Source: Chitinophaga sp. CF418 (lineage in GTDB: Bacteria > Bacteroidota > Bacteroidia > Chitinophagales > Chitinophagaceae). Taken from it: DNA of 64,000 nt. Shown here piece by piece: positions 52,429 through 62,127 of the stretch. The stretch lies in the NCBI RefSeq assembly GCF_900142925.1, contig NZ_FRCN01000003.1, forward strand, positions 523,300 to 587,299. Reading direction: 5' to 3'. Positions within the stretch are counted from its first letter, which is position 1, and each line of letters starts with the position of its first letter. The notes under the pieces are model-generated. The model had not been told where the DNA came from, searched no databases, and worked only from the letters and a program-made list of their open reading frames with translations. The translations under genes and the position numbers were made by a program.

Positions 52429-52998
52429 TCAGATTTTCTTAGCTCTGATCTTACTCAGGAATTCAGGGGTAAAACCCAGGTAGGATGCCACCATATATTG
52501 AGGAATACGCTGCAGGAATTCGGGATACAGGTTACTGAAATGATAATAACGTTCTTCCCCGCTAAAATCATAGATATACCGGATGCGCTGCATGGAGGCG
52601 GCATATGCCCTTTGCAGGATCAGCCTGAAATAACGTTCCAGGGCGGGTATTTTGACAAAAAGCTCTTCCTGGACCCTCCAGTCCAATACGGCTACTTCGG
52701 CCCGTTCTACGGCCTGTATGAAGTATTGGGAGGGTATCCTTCTATCCAGGCTGTCATAGTCAGTGATCCACCAGTTATCAATACCGAAATGGATGATCTG
52801 TTCGGATCCTTTTTCGTCAATGTAATACTTGCGGAAAACGCCCTTTAAAATGAAATAATTGGCATTACAGATGGCGTCCTGCCGGAGCAGGTATTCCTTC
52901 TTTTTTACCTCCTGGTATTGTATACAGGATAATATAATCTCTTTATCTTCCTCCGTCAGTTCCACAAACTTGCTGATATGTGCTATAAGCCTTTGCAT
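52429..52998 (-). CDS. Crp/Fnr family transcriptional regulator
   Basis: This 189-residue regulator has an N-terminal cyclic-nucleotide-binding-type beta-barrel (about 10-120, CIQYQEVKKKEYLLRQDAIC, NYFILKGVFRKYYIDEKGSE). A dimer helix follows, then a C-terminal winged-helix region ending in YMVASYLGFTPEFLSKIRAK, the recognition-helix pattern of this family. The phosphate-binding arginine and glutamate of true cAMP receptors are not evident, so the ligand is unknown. The ATG at 52998 is preferred over an upstream TTG at 53004. It is probably co-transcribed with the AhpD-like gene. Confidence 0.9.
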   Translation of the reverse strand: MQRLIAHISKFVELTEEDKEIILSCIQYQEVKKKEYLLRQDAICNANYFILKGVFRKYYIDEKGSEQIIHFGIDNWWITDYDSLDRRIPSQYFIQAVERAEVAVLDWRVQEELFVKIPALERYFRLILQRAYAASMQRIRYIYDFSGEERYYHFSNLYPEFLQRIPQYMVASYLGFTPEFLSKIRAKKI

Positions 52999-53022
52999 AC
53001 ACAATATTACGGTAAAGAAAGA

Positions 53023-53041
53023 AGGCTCCTGTACGGAGCCT
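53023..53041 (-). terminator. Terminator of the S10 peptidase-like gene
   Basis: A 7-bp perfect stem (53023-53029 with 53035-53041) with a 5-nt loop lies 7 bp past the stop of the S10 gene. On the minus strand it is followed by TTCTTTCTTT. It also lies in the leader of the Crp/Fnr-type gene, whose promoter must be close to it. Confidence 0.6.
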
Positions 53042-53047
53042 CCTGTT

Positions 53048-54559
53048 TTAATATTTTGCCGCCTGACCTTTGGCGGGAATGGATTCCAGGATAAACTTCC
53101 TCAGGTTCTCATTCGCCGCGGCCAGATCATCCTTTCTCAGGTACATCATATGTCCGCTGCGATAGCCTTCCCATTTCAGACGGCCTTTCAGTTTACCGCC
53201 GGGGTCCATCTGCCACATGCTGTATTTGGCATTAAAGTAATCGCAGGCGCCATCGTAATAACCCGATTGCACCAGCAGATGCAGGAAAGGGTTCTGGGCA
53301 ATGGCCTGACGCAGGTTCTCACCTGTTTTATCGTCCTTCCTGTCCCAGGGATATACATCGCCAAACATGTTATACTTCAGGTCTGTTTTATAGTTCAGTT
53401 CTTCCTGCAGGTAGATGTGGATAGCCGGTGTAAAGGCCTGTAACCAGGCGGTCAGCTCTGCGTTATAGTCCGGACTGGTACCACCGGTCTGACGGTCAAT
53501 ACCCCTGTAACGGGAATCCAGCCGGCCAACAGTATATCCCTGGTCACGCAGCAGTTCTTTCCAGAAAAGGTTGGTAGACACATCCAGGTTATTCTCCTGC
53601 ACCACCAGTTCCTTCAGTCCGCTGTAACGTGCAATGCGGACGCCAATGCTTTTACGTTGTGCTTCATCCAGCGCGCTGCCTCTTGACAGAGCAGGGATCA
53701 GTTCATTGATCGTGAAGTTCTCCACCTCAGGCAGTACATCGTTCAGGTCTTTTTGCTGCAGGTCCGCAGGTAACTTTTTATGGTACCAGGCGGTAGCCGT
53801 AAAATAAGGTAGTTTCAGGGCGGCATCAACTGGTCCGTTACGCAGTATACCCAGTTCTGTGGGAGATACCAGGATAACACCATTGAGGTACATCCACTGC
53901 GCATCCTGGAGCTCGAGTGCAAGTCCGGATACACGGGTGGTACCATAGCTTTCCCCTATCAGGAATTTAGGAGAGGCCCAGCGTCCCTTCCGGGTTACGA
54001 AAGTATTGATCCATTCCGCCAGGTATTTGATATCGGCATTCACGCCATAGAATTTGGTACCGGGAATATCTTTACTTACCGGACGGGAATAGCCGGTATT
54101 CACAGGGTCTACATACACGATATCAGCAACATCCAGGATGGACTGTGGATTATCCCGCATGCCATAGGGCTGTACGGGGTACCCTTCATCGTCTATGTTC
54201 AGCATCCGCGGACCGGTATATCCGATTTCCATCCATACGGAAGGCGTGCCAGGGCCTCCATTGAAGGAGATCACCAGCGGACGGCCGGATTTATCTTTTA
54301 CATCATCCCTTTCATAATAAGTATAAAACACGCCGGCAATAGGTTTGCCTTCATCATCCCATACGGGGATGCTGCCTGCGGTAGCGGTGTAAGACACGCG
54401 CTGCCCTTTGATGGTCACTTCATGTTTCGTTACGACGGAAGAGTCAACAGCCAATACTCTGGAAGGCGAGGGTTTCATCTGCGCCTGTGCCGGCAATACA
54501 GCCACCTGCGCGATGACTGCACCTGTAAGCGCCAGGGGCAATAAGATTTTGTTGATCAT
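53048..54559 (-). CDS. S10 family serine carboxypeptidase-like protein
   Basis: This 503-residue protein has a signal peptide (about 1-26, LPAQAQ). It has the S10 family oxyanion segment SFNGGPGTPSVWMEIG and the nucleophile motif FLIGESYGTTRVSG (Ser204). Candidate Asp and His positions are in LLVQSGYYDGACDYF and GYRSGHMMYL near the C-terminus. S10 enzymes are carboxypeptidases or related acyl hydrolases acting at acid pH; bacterial members are exported and poorly studied. It lies downstream of the DUF5703-type gene on the same strand (141 bp) and ends in a hairpin terminator before the Crp/Fnr-type gene. With the S9 peptidase nearby it adds to peptide breakdown in the periplasm. Confidence 0.93.
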   Translation of the reverse strand: MINKILLPLALTGAVIAQVAVLPAQAQMKPSPSRVLAVDSSVVTKHEVTIKGQRVSYTATAGSIPVWDDEGKPIAGVFYTYYERDDVKDKSGRPLVISFNGGPGTPSVWMEIGYTGPRMLNIDDEGYPVQPYGMRDNPQSILDVADIVYVDPVNTGYSRPVSKDIPGTKFYGVNADIKYLAEWINTFVTRKGRWASPKFLIGESYGTTRVSGLALELQDAQWMYLNGVILVSPTELGILRNGPVDAALKLPYFTATAWYHKKLPADLQQKDLNDVLPEVENFTINELIPALSRGSALDEAQRKSIGVRIARYSGLKELVVQENNLDVSTNLFWKELLRDQGYTVGRLDSRYRGIDRQTGGTSPDYNAELTAWLQAFTPAIHIYLQEELNYKTDLKYNMFGDVYPWDRKDDKTGENLRQAIAQNPFLHLLVQSGYYDGACDYFNAKYSMWQMDPGGKLKGRLKWEGYRSGHMMYLRKDDLAAANENLRKFILESIPAKGQAAKY

Positions 54560-54700
54560 AATTTGATTGATAAATGGTTTCAGGTAAATATAATAGAAGC
54601 AATCGGCTATACAGCGAATTTTGGGATAAAAGGAAAAATCCCCTTTCGCTGTTCGCGATATGTGAACAAATGATTGCGCGAACTCTTGTCAGTCGAAGTA

Positions 54701-57016
54701 TTACATGATGATCACATCCTTTCTGCGGGAGGCCGGTGTCACTTTCAACTGCTCCACTTTCCCATTGCTTACCGTGCCTTCGACGATTGTATTGTAGGGT
54801 GCATGGAGTTTAAACACCACATTCCAGTCAGATGGCCAGGCGGGCAACAGATAAATCTTCTTTCCATCCACCTGCAACAGCATTTCCTGTAAACCGGTCA
54901 TGGCGGCCCCTCCCCAGTTATGATCGGGTGTCCAGTCAAAGCCGGGGCCCCAGAATGCAGGGAAACGGTGAGGCCCGTTGGCGAATTTCAGTTTGGTGAG
55001 TGCGGCCGCGGCTTCGGTCAGTCCCAGACGGGCGGCAAAGATGTTGTACTGCCTCCATCCTACATGACTACGGAATTTCACCGCATGTGGATCATATTCC
55101 CAGGTGTTGCGGGCAATATCCAGGTCAGGCTTACCCACTCCGTAGATACCCCAGGGGAAAACCGGGTACAATTGTGGCGTCTCTGTGTTCTGCACTCTTT
55201 CCCAGGCAAGCGCTGGTGCAATGGTTTTATGCCCTGCGAATTCCGTCAACGCGATAGGCGGCACCCTTTTCTGCATCTGTAATATTCTTGCCAGGCGGAG
55301 TGTATCTTCCTGTAGCTCCGGCAGCTCAGACATTCTTTGCAGGAGGACCTGTAATGCAGCAATAACGGTTGTAGAGTTGTAGGTCATTTTGAAGGTTTCT
55401 GCTGATGATGTTGGGAATAGTATGTATTGCCCCTTTTCATTCAGTTCCTTAATGCCTCTTTTCTTTGCCAGCTGCCGGTAGTGTTCATCATAAAAAGTAA
55501 GGCAGCTTTCGATGAAGGTAATATGTTCAGGGTTTGATACACCGGTATAACGGTTCACATCCAGCATCATGAGACAGCATTCAAATACCGTCTCCCACTG
55601 GTATTCCAGCCATGCATTATATTCCACACCGGGATCAGCACCAGGAGGCCTTTTAGGCTCATATTCGGTGATGTTGGGCAAGCCGAAGTTCTCTATCTGT
55701 TCCGTGAAGCAAGCACCTGCATGTTGCCAGTATGTCTGGCTACGAAGTTCCGCATTCTTCTTTATCCGCAGATAAAAATCAAACTGTCCCTTCATCATAT
55801 CGGCATCACCGCTTTTCAGCATTGGATAGTATACCAGCCGCTGATTCTGCGCAGTCATGGTGCCACCTCCCCACAAACGGAAGTCGGGTGAGAAAGGATA
55901 TTGCTCGCTGACATAACGCGGATCGAATGTAAATAGACCTCCATTGAATTTCGTCGGCCATTTGCCGAAGGCGTTACACCCCAACATATAACGGAACAAT
56001 TGGTAATTACGTCCAACAGTCACTGCTGCAGTATCTTTACTATCGATGCAGATATAACTTCTGTCCCAGAACTGCTGCCACCATTCCAGTGTTTTACGGC
56101 GGGCAGCTTCATGGTCCTTACTGCCTGCTCCCATAATGCGCTGCAATGTATCCTTCCATTCGCTGACACTTGCGGTTTGCGCTACCTCCAGTCCTATTGT
56201 CAGCCGTTGTGCACGTACCGCTTTCTTACTCTGTAAAGACCATCCGCGATAAGCGGCATCTGCATAAGTGCCGGAATCTATTCCTGCCGCTATCATCTGA
56301 TCGCCATGCATCATACCGCCAAAGGTGTTGTTCTTCAAAGGATCATACAACTGATCCTTCACGGCTCCCATTCCTTCCATCAGTACCGTATAAGTAAAAA
56401 TATCCTGTACATCGGCACGATTACGGTGATAGAAAACAATAGCATTTCCCTGGAAAGCGATATCATCTTTGTAGGTTGTAATGGGGAATGATTGCAAGCG
56501 CTTGTAGGAATTGGCACGGCATTCTTTGTTATCTGTAATGAGGTGATCAGCATATCGCCATGATTCATAAGTTGCGATCACTTTCACAGGTTGATCATTC
56601 TTTATGTCTACATGTACTACCGGATTGAACACATCTACCCATATCTCAATATCTGTATGCTCGTCCCGGATCCGCACACTTCCCTGCTGTAATTTTAATT
56701 CCTGTTTAAATCCTTTCAGTCCAAGTGGGCCGGAAGATAATTTCAATCGCACTCTGCCCAGTTTCAGCATGGCATTATTCTCATCAAATGCACCGCTTTC
56801 TGACAGATAGAATAATACATCCCCATTTTCCACCCAGACATTCAGACCGATATCTCCTCCACCGCAAGGCATGGCATCAGCGGCATTTTTGCCTGGTGTA
56901 TCCCAGGACACATCATAACGGGAAACAGGCATATGCTGCGCAGCCACGTGATGCCCGCAAAACAGTACAGCCAGACTTAAACACAAGATAAATTGCAGGA
57001 TATTAACACCTTTCAT
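54701..57016 (-). CDS. DUF5703-type putative glycoside hydrolase
   Basis: This 771-residue exported protein has a signal peptide (1-26, HVAAQ). Its N-terminal domain begins MPVSRYDVSWDTPGKNAADA and continues MPCGGGDIGLNVWVENGDVL and FYLSESGAFDENN, matching the DUF5703 N-terminal beta domain as I know it. The C-terminal part looks like an (alpha/alpha)6 barrel (about 300-690: LFRYMLGCNAFGKWPTKFNG, YWQHAGACFTEQIENFGLPN). The final segment is a beta domain (VDGKKIYLLPAWPSDWNVVF). The overall plan resembles GH95-type fucosidases and relatives, so a glycosidase role is plausible; substrate and catalytic residues are not established. It is divergent from the glycosyltransferase gene across a 302-bp region. 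Confidence 0.8.
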   Translation of the reverse strand: MKGVNILQFILCLSLAVLFCGHHVAAQHMPVSRYDVSWDTPGKNAADAMPCGGGDIGLNVWVENGDVLFYLSESGAFDENNAMLKLGRVRLKLSSGPLGLKGFKQELKLQQGSVRIRDEHTDIEIWVDVFNPVVHVDIKNDQPVKVIATYESWRYADHLITDNKECRANSYKRLQSFPITTYKDDIAFQGNAIVFYHRNRADVQDIFTYTVLMEGMGAVKDQLYDPLKNNTFGGMMHGDQMIAAGIDSGTYADAAYRGWSLQSKKAVRAQRLTIGLEVAQTASVSEWKDTLQRIMGAGSKDHEAARRKTLEWWQQFWDRSYICIDSKDTAAVTVGRNYQLFRYMLGCNAFGKWPTKFNGGLFTFDPRYVSEQYPFSPDFRLWGGGTMTAQNQRLVYYPMLKSGDADMMKGQFDFYLRIKKNAELRSQTYWQHAGACFTEQIENFGLPNITEYEPKRPPGADPGVEYNAWLEYQWETVFECCLMMLDVNRYTGVSNPEHITFIESCLTFYDEHYRQLAKKRGIKELNEKGQYILFPTSSAETFKMTYNSTTVIAALQVLLQRMSELPELQEDTLRLARILQMQKRVPPIALTEFAGHKTIAPALAWERVQNTETPQLYPVFPWGIYGVGKPDLDIARNTWEYDPHAVKFRSHVGWRQYNIFAARLGLTEAAAALTKLKFANGPHRFPAFWGPGFDWTPDHNWGGAAMTGLQEMLLQVDGKKIYLLPAWPSDWNVVFKLHAPYNTIVEGTVSNGKVEQLKVTPASRRKDVIIM

Positions 57017-57318
57017 AAAACATGGAACTGGATTTTAAATATCCCTAAAATAAGTTGTTATGCCGACAATTAATAGATTGTCATAAAAGGGAAATATAAC
57101 ATTGTTTTTTCGACGCGTATGTCTTTTATCATCGGAATTCCCTTAGCTTTGTATTACTTTATTGAACGAACAACTTCGACTTACACGCTGAACCTGCAAT
57201 TCCTCCACTACGTTCCTGTCAACATACTTATAACATAACCATTAACGTTAATGCTTTAAACCATTAGTGAATGCTATTCATTTACAAGCATTAGCACATA
57301 CGCTTTTTAATATTTACT
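57017..57318. promoter_or_regulatory. Divergent promoter region between the DUF5703-type and GT1-like genes
   Basis: This 302-bp gap has no gene. It holds a 14-bp perfect palindrome (57240-57253), a 6-bp inverted repeat GACAAT/ATTGTC (57065-57070 with 57077-57082), and a TAnnTTTG-like box TAGCTTTG at 57144-57151 on the plus strand. That box has no well-placed -33 element. One regulator could control both genes. Confidence 0.45.
57240..57253. promoter_or_regulatory. Candidate operator: palindrome CATTAACGTTAATG
   Basis: CATTAACGTTAATG is a perfect 14-bp dyad 66 bp upstream of the glycosyltransferase ATG. Its size and position fit a dimeric repressor or activator site. No regulator gene is next to it. 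Confidence 0.35.
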
Positions 57319-58635
57319 ATGACAAGTAGTTTTGAACAACTTGCTGGTAAGAAAGTATTATTTGCTACTATCTCGACTGATGCCCATATAGATCCGCTGA
57401 CAGGTTTAGCGAAGTATTTACAGGATTGGGGCTGTGATGTAAGATGGTATGCATCGAAATACTATACCACTAAATTCCACCAGTTATACATTTATCATTA
57501 CACACCCGGAAAACACAGGGATGTACATGATGAAAATGCCGATGAGATGCATCCTGACAGGACCTTGATCAGGGACAGGGTTGCGAAGCTTAACTATGAT
57601 ATGCTCAACATCCTTGCAAAACCTGCTGCCACACACTTTGAGAATATCCGCCGCATCTACGAAGTATTCCCTTTCGATATCATGATAGTGGACAATATGT
57701 TCACTGCCGCTCCTATCGTGCGTAAAATACTGGGTGTACCGGTGATCGCCATTGGTGTTGTACCCCTGGCGGAAGCTTCCCGGGACCTCCCTCCTTACGG
57801 CCTTGGCATGACGCCTTCCCATCATTTGTTAGGACGATTGAAACAGGCAGCTTTACGTTTTCTTACAGACAAAATACTATTCAAAGAATCCTATAAAGCC
57901 TATGAACAGATTTTTAGAAAATATGGTATCAGGAACAAAGGCGCCAACCTGCTGGACAGCATTGTAAAGAATGCTGACCTTGTGCTGCAGATAGGTAGTC
58001 CCGGATTTGAATATCAGCGGAGAGACATGGGCAGTAACATCCGTTATATAGGCGCCCTGCTACCATATTCAGCAGGTAAAAAAGTACCCTGGTTTGATGA
58101 CAGACTGCATCAATACAGGAAGATCGCGCTGGTTACACAGGGTAAAACGGAGAAAGACGTCAGCAAGCTCATTATACCCGCACTGGAAGCATTCCGCGAT
58201 ACGAATGTGCTTACTATTGTCACTACGGGTGGATCAAAGACTGCAGCATTACGCGCAAGATATCCTTACCGGAATGTTATCATTGAGGACTACATTCCTT
58301 TTAATGACCTGATGCCTTATGCAGATGTCTTTATCACCAACGGAGATTATGGCGGCGTGCTGCTAAGCCTGCAGCACAGGCTTCCTGTCATTGCCGCCGG
58401 CACGGATAAATGCAGGAGTGAAACCTGTGCCAGGATCGGTTACATGAAATATGGTATCAACTTGCATACAGAAAATCCCAGTGCAGATCAAATCAGTGAA
58501 GCATTTGATATTATAATGGATACCCCTCTATATAAAACGAATATATCCAGGCTGATGGAAGAATTCAACCAATACGACCCTATTCCGCTTAGTGCAGGAT
58601 ATGTGGCAGACCTGCTGATGAAGCGGCCTGCGTGA
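57319..58635 (+). CDS. GT1-type (UDP-glycosyltransferase-like) glycosyltransferase
   Basis: This 438-residue cytoplasmic enzyme has the GT-B fold. The N-terminal half begins KKVLFATISTDAHIDPLTGL, with His23 at the place of the catalytic base in GT1 enzymes. The C-terminal half contains KIALVTQGKTEKDVSKLIIP, NVIIEDYIPFNDLMPYADVF and the donor-site region ITNGDYGGVLLSLQHRLPVI. The usual donor-site His of the HGG motif is Asn341 here, so sugar donor or mechanism may differ. It may glycosylate a lipid or small molecule; no biosynthetic genes lie beside it. It is divergent from the DUF5703-type gene and convergent with recB, with an 11-bp gap. Confidence 0.88.
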   Translation: MTSSFEQLAGKKVLFATISTDAHIDPLTGLAKYLQDWGCDVRWYASKYYTTKFHQLYIYHYTPGKHRDVHDENADEMHPDRTLIRDRVAKLNYDMLNILAKPAATHFENIRRIYEVFPFDIMIVDNMFTAAPIVRKILGVPVIAIGVVPLAEASRDLPPYGLGMTPSHHLLGRLKQAALRFLTDKILFKESYKAYEQIFRKYGIRNKGANLLDSIVKNADLVLQIGSPGFEYQRRDMGSNIRYIGALLPYSAGKKVPWFDDRLHQYRKIALVTQGKTEKDVSKLIIPALEAFRDTNVLTIVTTGGSKTAALRARYPYRNVIIEDYIPFNDLMPYADVFITNGDYGGVLLSLQHRLPVIAAGTDKCRSETCARIGYMKYGINLHTENPSADQISEAFDIIMDTPLYKTNISRLMEEFNQYDPIPLSAGYVADLLMKRPA

Positions 58636-58646
58636 GGTAAGGTGGT

Positions 58647-61600
58647 TTAGTAGATATCAAACAGCTTTTGCTGTGGTGGCTGTTTTTTATTGATATTGGG
58701 CGATAAACTATTCTCCAGCTGCAATATTTTCGTGAGGGGTGGTTTACTGGCAAAGATGCCGGTAGGCTGCCCTTTTCTGATACCCCTTACAAAACAATAG
58801 ATCACACCACCGAACTGCTTTTCATAGTTAAATGCGTGCAGGCGACTCTCCAGGTACTTCTTGGCAGCCAATGTATAGATGAGGTATTGCAGATGATAGT
58901 TATTCTCATTCATGGCAACGGATAAAGCCGCCGGGGTGTAGTCTTCCGGTGAGTCGCCCAGGTAATTGGATTTCCAGTCCAGGATATAATACTTTCCTTC
59001 ATGCTCAAAGAAAAGGTCCATTTTGCCATTCATGATCCCTTCCAGCTCATGACTGCCATGTTCATGGAAACGGCGTACGATGACGCTCGTCCTCTCGTCA
59101 GAAAGACCATTCAGCATATCAGGGAAGAAAGCTGATACAGGGAAGTCGAACTCGAATTCCGGGATACGTTTATGCCAGATAACTGCCGACAGGGGAAAGG
59201 TATGTCCTCCGACCGTAATATCAGTATGCAACACATGTTCCAGCAACTGGCGCAGCATAGGCGCATATACTTCCTGCTGCCCCGGTACAAAACGGCGGAT
59301 GGCTTCTGTCAGCCATTTCTCCCAGCGACTGTCTTCAGAGAAGTTAATGTTCTCAAACAGGAAGTGCAGCAGATTACCTGTCTTCGCACCTCTCTTTAAT
59401 GTATGAAATATGAATGTCTCATAAGGATCTTCCTGCTGTAAAGGACGCACTTTCAGGCTTTGCTCTGCCTTTGCGGCCAGCATGGTATAACTCATCTTCC
59501 GCCAGTTCTGCTCTTTCAGCACAAATCTGACAGGCGCATCTGTACCAGTATTCACTACTGCTCCGGTATGCCGGTTAGCATCCTGTTCCGGTGCTGCCGG
59601 AAGGTCCTGTTCAAACTTAATAATACCGGAAGATGGCGCTGCCGCTATCAATGCCTGCAGGAAAGTTAATAAGGTAGAATTGCTATAGTACTTGCTGTTA
59701 TTACGGAACACAAAACATTTATACACGCCACGGGTAATGGCTACATACAACAAACGCCTGTTCTCCTGCTCCGCCTGACGGGCATAAGAGCTGCGCTGTT
59801 CATCCGTCATGCGCTTCTTTTCCACACCCACATAATCACCTGTAACAGGATCCCGGAAACTAAAGAACTCCGCATGCTTGTTCTCCACAAAATCGAGGAA
59901 AGGCGCCATCACAATCTTATATTCCAGTCCCTTACTCTTATGGATGGTTACAATATTCACCGCTTCCTCATCACTTTCTACCCGCTGCTCGTATTCATCT
60001 CCTTCAGTGGCCATGCCATCTATCCCACGTTTCAGCCATGATACCAGTTCCGTCATCGATAGATTCTTACGGCTCTGGATCTGGTGCACAAGTTCTGTCA
60101 GCTGAAACAAGTTGGAAATAACGCGTTCACCACTTTCTGTATGCGTGTACAGCAATATATTGCGAACATTAAAGTCTGTGATGAAATCCATCATGGCTGT
60201 ATAAATACCATCCTGCTGCCAGCGATTTTTATAATTCCCGAAAAATGCAAGGGTGACTTCATCATCCAGCACCAGTACATCTTCCAGTTTCAGGTTAGTA
60301 AAAGGAGACAATAATGCACGGTTGATGGAAGAGCGATTGGGTTCCAGCATTGCCTCCAGCAGATATAAGAGATATGTTGCCTCTTCAGATTGTAATACCC
60401 TGGCGTCATCCACTGTTACAGCCGGTACTCCCAGCTTTGCCAGCTGGGCTTTCACTTCTCTACCCTGCCTGCCGGTACGTACCAGGATGCCAATATCGGA
60501 TGGTTTGACAGGACGCTTAGCTTCTTCATTCCCGATGGTATATTCACCACTTCTCAATAACAACGCTACCTGCGCCGCTACACTCCCGGTTAGTTCGTTA
60601 CTGTTGGATGCATTAAACACAGTGATAGGTACATCTGCAGCTTCTCCTCTGAATAAGCATCCTTTTGTATTCCTTTCCGGGCTCTCTACCTTAATGTAGT
60701 TGATCGCGTTCCCTTCACCATTGAAATAGAAAGTATCGAAATCAGGCACCGGCAGGAAGAAGGTATTCATCGCTTCTATAAACGGTTCGGAAGAGCGGAA
60801 GTTATGGTTCATACCATACACATGCCGCACACTACCTCTGGCCTTAAAATACGTAAAGATATCTGCCTTACGCCATGCATAGATACTCTGTTTGGGATCG
60901 CCGATATAAAACAGGATAGTATCTGTACCGAATGCTTTCTCGAAGATCTCATATTGCATCCTGTCAGTATCCTGGAACTCATCCACAAATACGGCTTTAT
61001 ATTTCTCCTGCAATACCTTTACCAGTCCCGGGTTATTCTTTTCCACCAATGACCTGTGCAGGTTCGTGATCATGTCATCATAACTCAGCAGGTTATTGCG
61101 TTTCTTATAGCCTTTAACTCCTGCAGCAATTTCCTCTATAGCAAAGCAATACAATCGGCTGATCACCTGCTGTACATTGCCTTTTCGTTCTTCATCAAGA
61201 GCCGCCACCTTATCCAGGCGTTCGAGCAGATCAGGGAACAGTTTAGCGATGTAACCTGCGGAGCTGCGTTTCTCCTTTATAACTCCAATGAATTGTGCCG
61301 GATCATCTACACATGGCAACAGCGCTTTCTTTGCGTACTGATTCCCTTCACACAATGCTTTCAGCCTGTCTATATTATCCTTCACAAAAGCCACCAGATC
61401 CTTTTCAGCCGCATCCTTCTTTTCATCCACTGCATCTAGTTGCTGCAACCATTCCTCCTGCTCCTTTGCTTTAATCACATATCGTTTACCCGGCTCATAA
61501 GCGAAATAACGTTTACCTCCCATATGCTCATTGAGGGCAGTAGTAATGCCGGGCATCATACCTGGCTCCCAGATCTTCTCCAGCAGCCGGATATGCAGGG

Positions 61601-62111
61601 TCGTAACATGTTTACGCCAGAACTTTTGTACTTCTTCCTCTATCAGCGTCCGGGTATCCTGTATCATCTCGGCACCGAAAAGCTGGTCGGTCTCAAAAGC
61701 AAATTCATTCAATGTCTTCTGACAGAAACTGTGAATGGTCAATACTGCTGTCTCATCGAGAAACAATACTGCATCTTTGAGTTGCTGCTGCACCTGTTCC
61801 AGTCCATTACGATCAACTGCCTCTTCTACCAGCCGCAGGATGTTATCATCCTTTATTTCCAGTCCCTGGCTGGCCTTATAAGCATTCCGCACAAACAGGC
61901 GGATACGCTCTTCCAGCTCTGCCACGGCAGCCTTGGTAAAGGTCACCATCAGGATCTCTTTTACAGATAGCGCATTTTCCAGTACCAGTCTCAATACAAG
62001 AATGGCGATGGAATATGTTTTTCCTGTACCGGCACTGGCCTCTATCAGGTTACTATCCTGCAGTGGCACGGTGCCCGCGTCAAAATCCTGGTAGTTGATA
62101 TGTTCAGTCAT
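58647..62111 (-). CDS. recB: Exodeoxyribonuclease V beta subunit (RecB-type helicase-nuclease)
   Basis: This is a 1154-residue UvrD-type helicase with C-terminal nuclease. The Walker A motif ASAGTGKT is at residues 25-32, followed by the helicase motifs LMVTFTKAAVAELEERI, VDEFQDTD (about 375-382), YIGDPKQSIYAWRKADIFTY and IVTIHKSKGLEYKIVMAPFL. The RecB-type nuclease motif is DWKSNYLG (near 1045). It processes DNA double-strand ends for recombination. It starts 16 bp after the recC stop, so both are co-transcribed. No recD follows: the next gene is the convergent glycosyltransferase gene 11 bp away. RecB rather than AddA is chosen because of the adjacent recC and the typical RecB motif set. 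Confidence 0.93.
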   Translation of the reverse strand: MTEHINYQDFDAGTVPLQDSNLIEASAGTGKTYSIAILVLRLVLENALSVKEILMVTFTKAAVAELEERIRLFVRNAYKASQGLEIKDDNILRLVEEAVDRNGLEQVQQQLKDAVLFLDETAVLTIHSFCQKTLNEFAFETDQLFGAEMIQDTRTLIEEEVQKFWRKHVTTLHIRLLEKIWEPGMMPGITTALNEHMGGKRYFAYEPGKRYVIKAKEQEEWLQQLDAVDEKKDAAEKDLVAFVKDNIDRLKALCEGNQYAKKALLPCVDDPAQFIGVIKEKRSSAGYIAKLFPDLLERLDKVAALDEERKGNVQQVISRLYCFAIEEIAAGVKGYKKRNNLLSYDDMITNLHRSLVEKNNPGLVKVLQEKYKAVFVDEFQDTDRMQYEIFEKAFGTDTILFYIGDPKQSIYAWRKADIFTYFKARGSVRHVYGMNHNFRSSEPFIEAMNTFFLPVPDFDTFYFNGEGNAINYIKVESPERNTKGCLFRGEAADVPITVFNASNSNELTGSVAAQVALLLRSGEYTIGNEEAKRPVKPSDIGILVRTGRQGREVKAQLAKLGVPAVTVDDARVLQSEEATYLLYLLEAMLEPNRSSINRALLSPFTNLKLEDVLVLDDEVTLAFFGNYKNRWQQDGIYTAMMDFITDFNVRNILLYTHTESGERVISNLFQLTELVHQIQSRKNLSMTELVSWLKRGIDGMATEGDEYEQRVESDEEAVNIVTIHKSKGLEYKIVMAPFLDFVENKHAEFFSFRDPVTGDYVGVEKKRMTDEQRSSYARQAEQENRRLLYVAITRGVYKCFVFRNNSKYYSNSTLLTFLQALIAAAPSSGIIKFEQDLPAAPEQDANRHTGAVVNTGTDAPVRFVLKEQNWRKMSYTMLAAKAEQSLKVRPLQQEDPYETFIFHTLKRGAKTGNLLHFLFENINFSEDSRWEKWLTEAIRRFVPGQQEVYAPMLRQLLEHVLHTDITVGGHTFPLSAVIWHKRIPEFEFDFPVSAFFPDMLNGLSDERTSVIVRRFHEHGSHELEGIMNGKMDLFFEHEGKYYILDWKSNYLGDSPEDYTPAALSVAMNENNYHLQYLIYTLAAKKYLESRLHAFNYEKQFGGVIYCFVRGIRKGQPTGIFASKPPLTKILQLENSLSPNINKKQPPQQKLFDIY

Positions 62112-62127
62112 TGTGTTCTTGCCTCTA

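Noticed and set aside
54651..54683. 7-bp inverted repeat GTTCGCG/CGCGAAC after the DUF5703-type gene as terminator
   Set aside because: The spacer is 19 nt and no T-tract follows directly; evidence is too weak to annotate.
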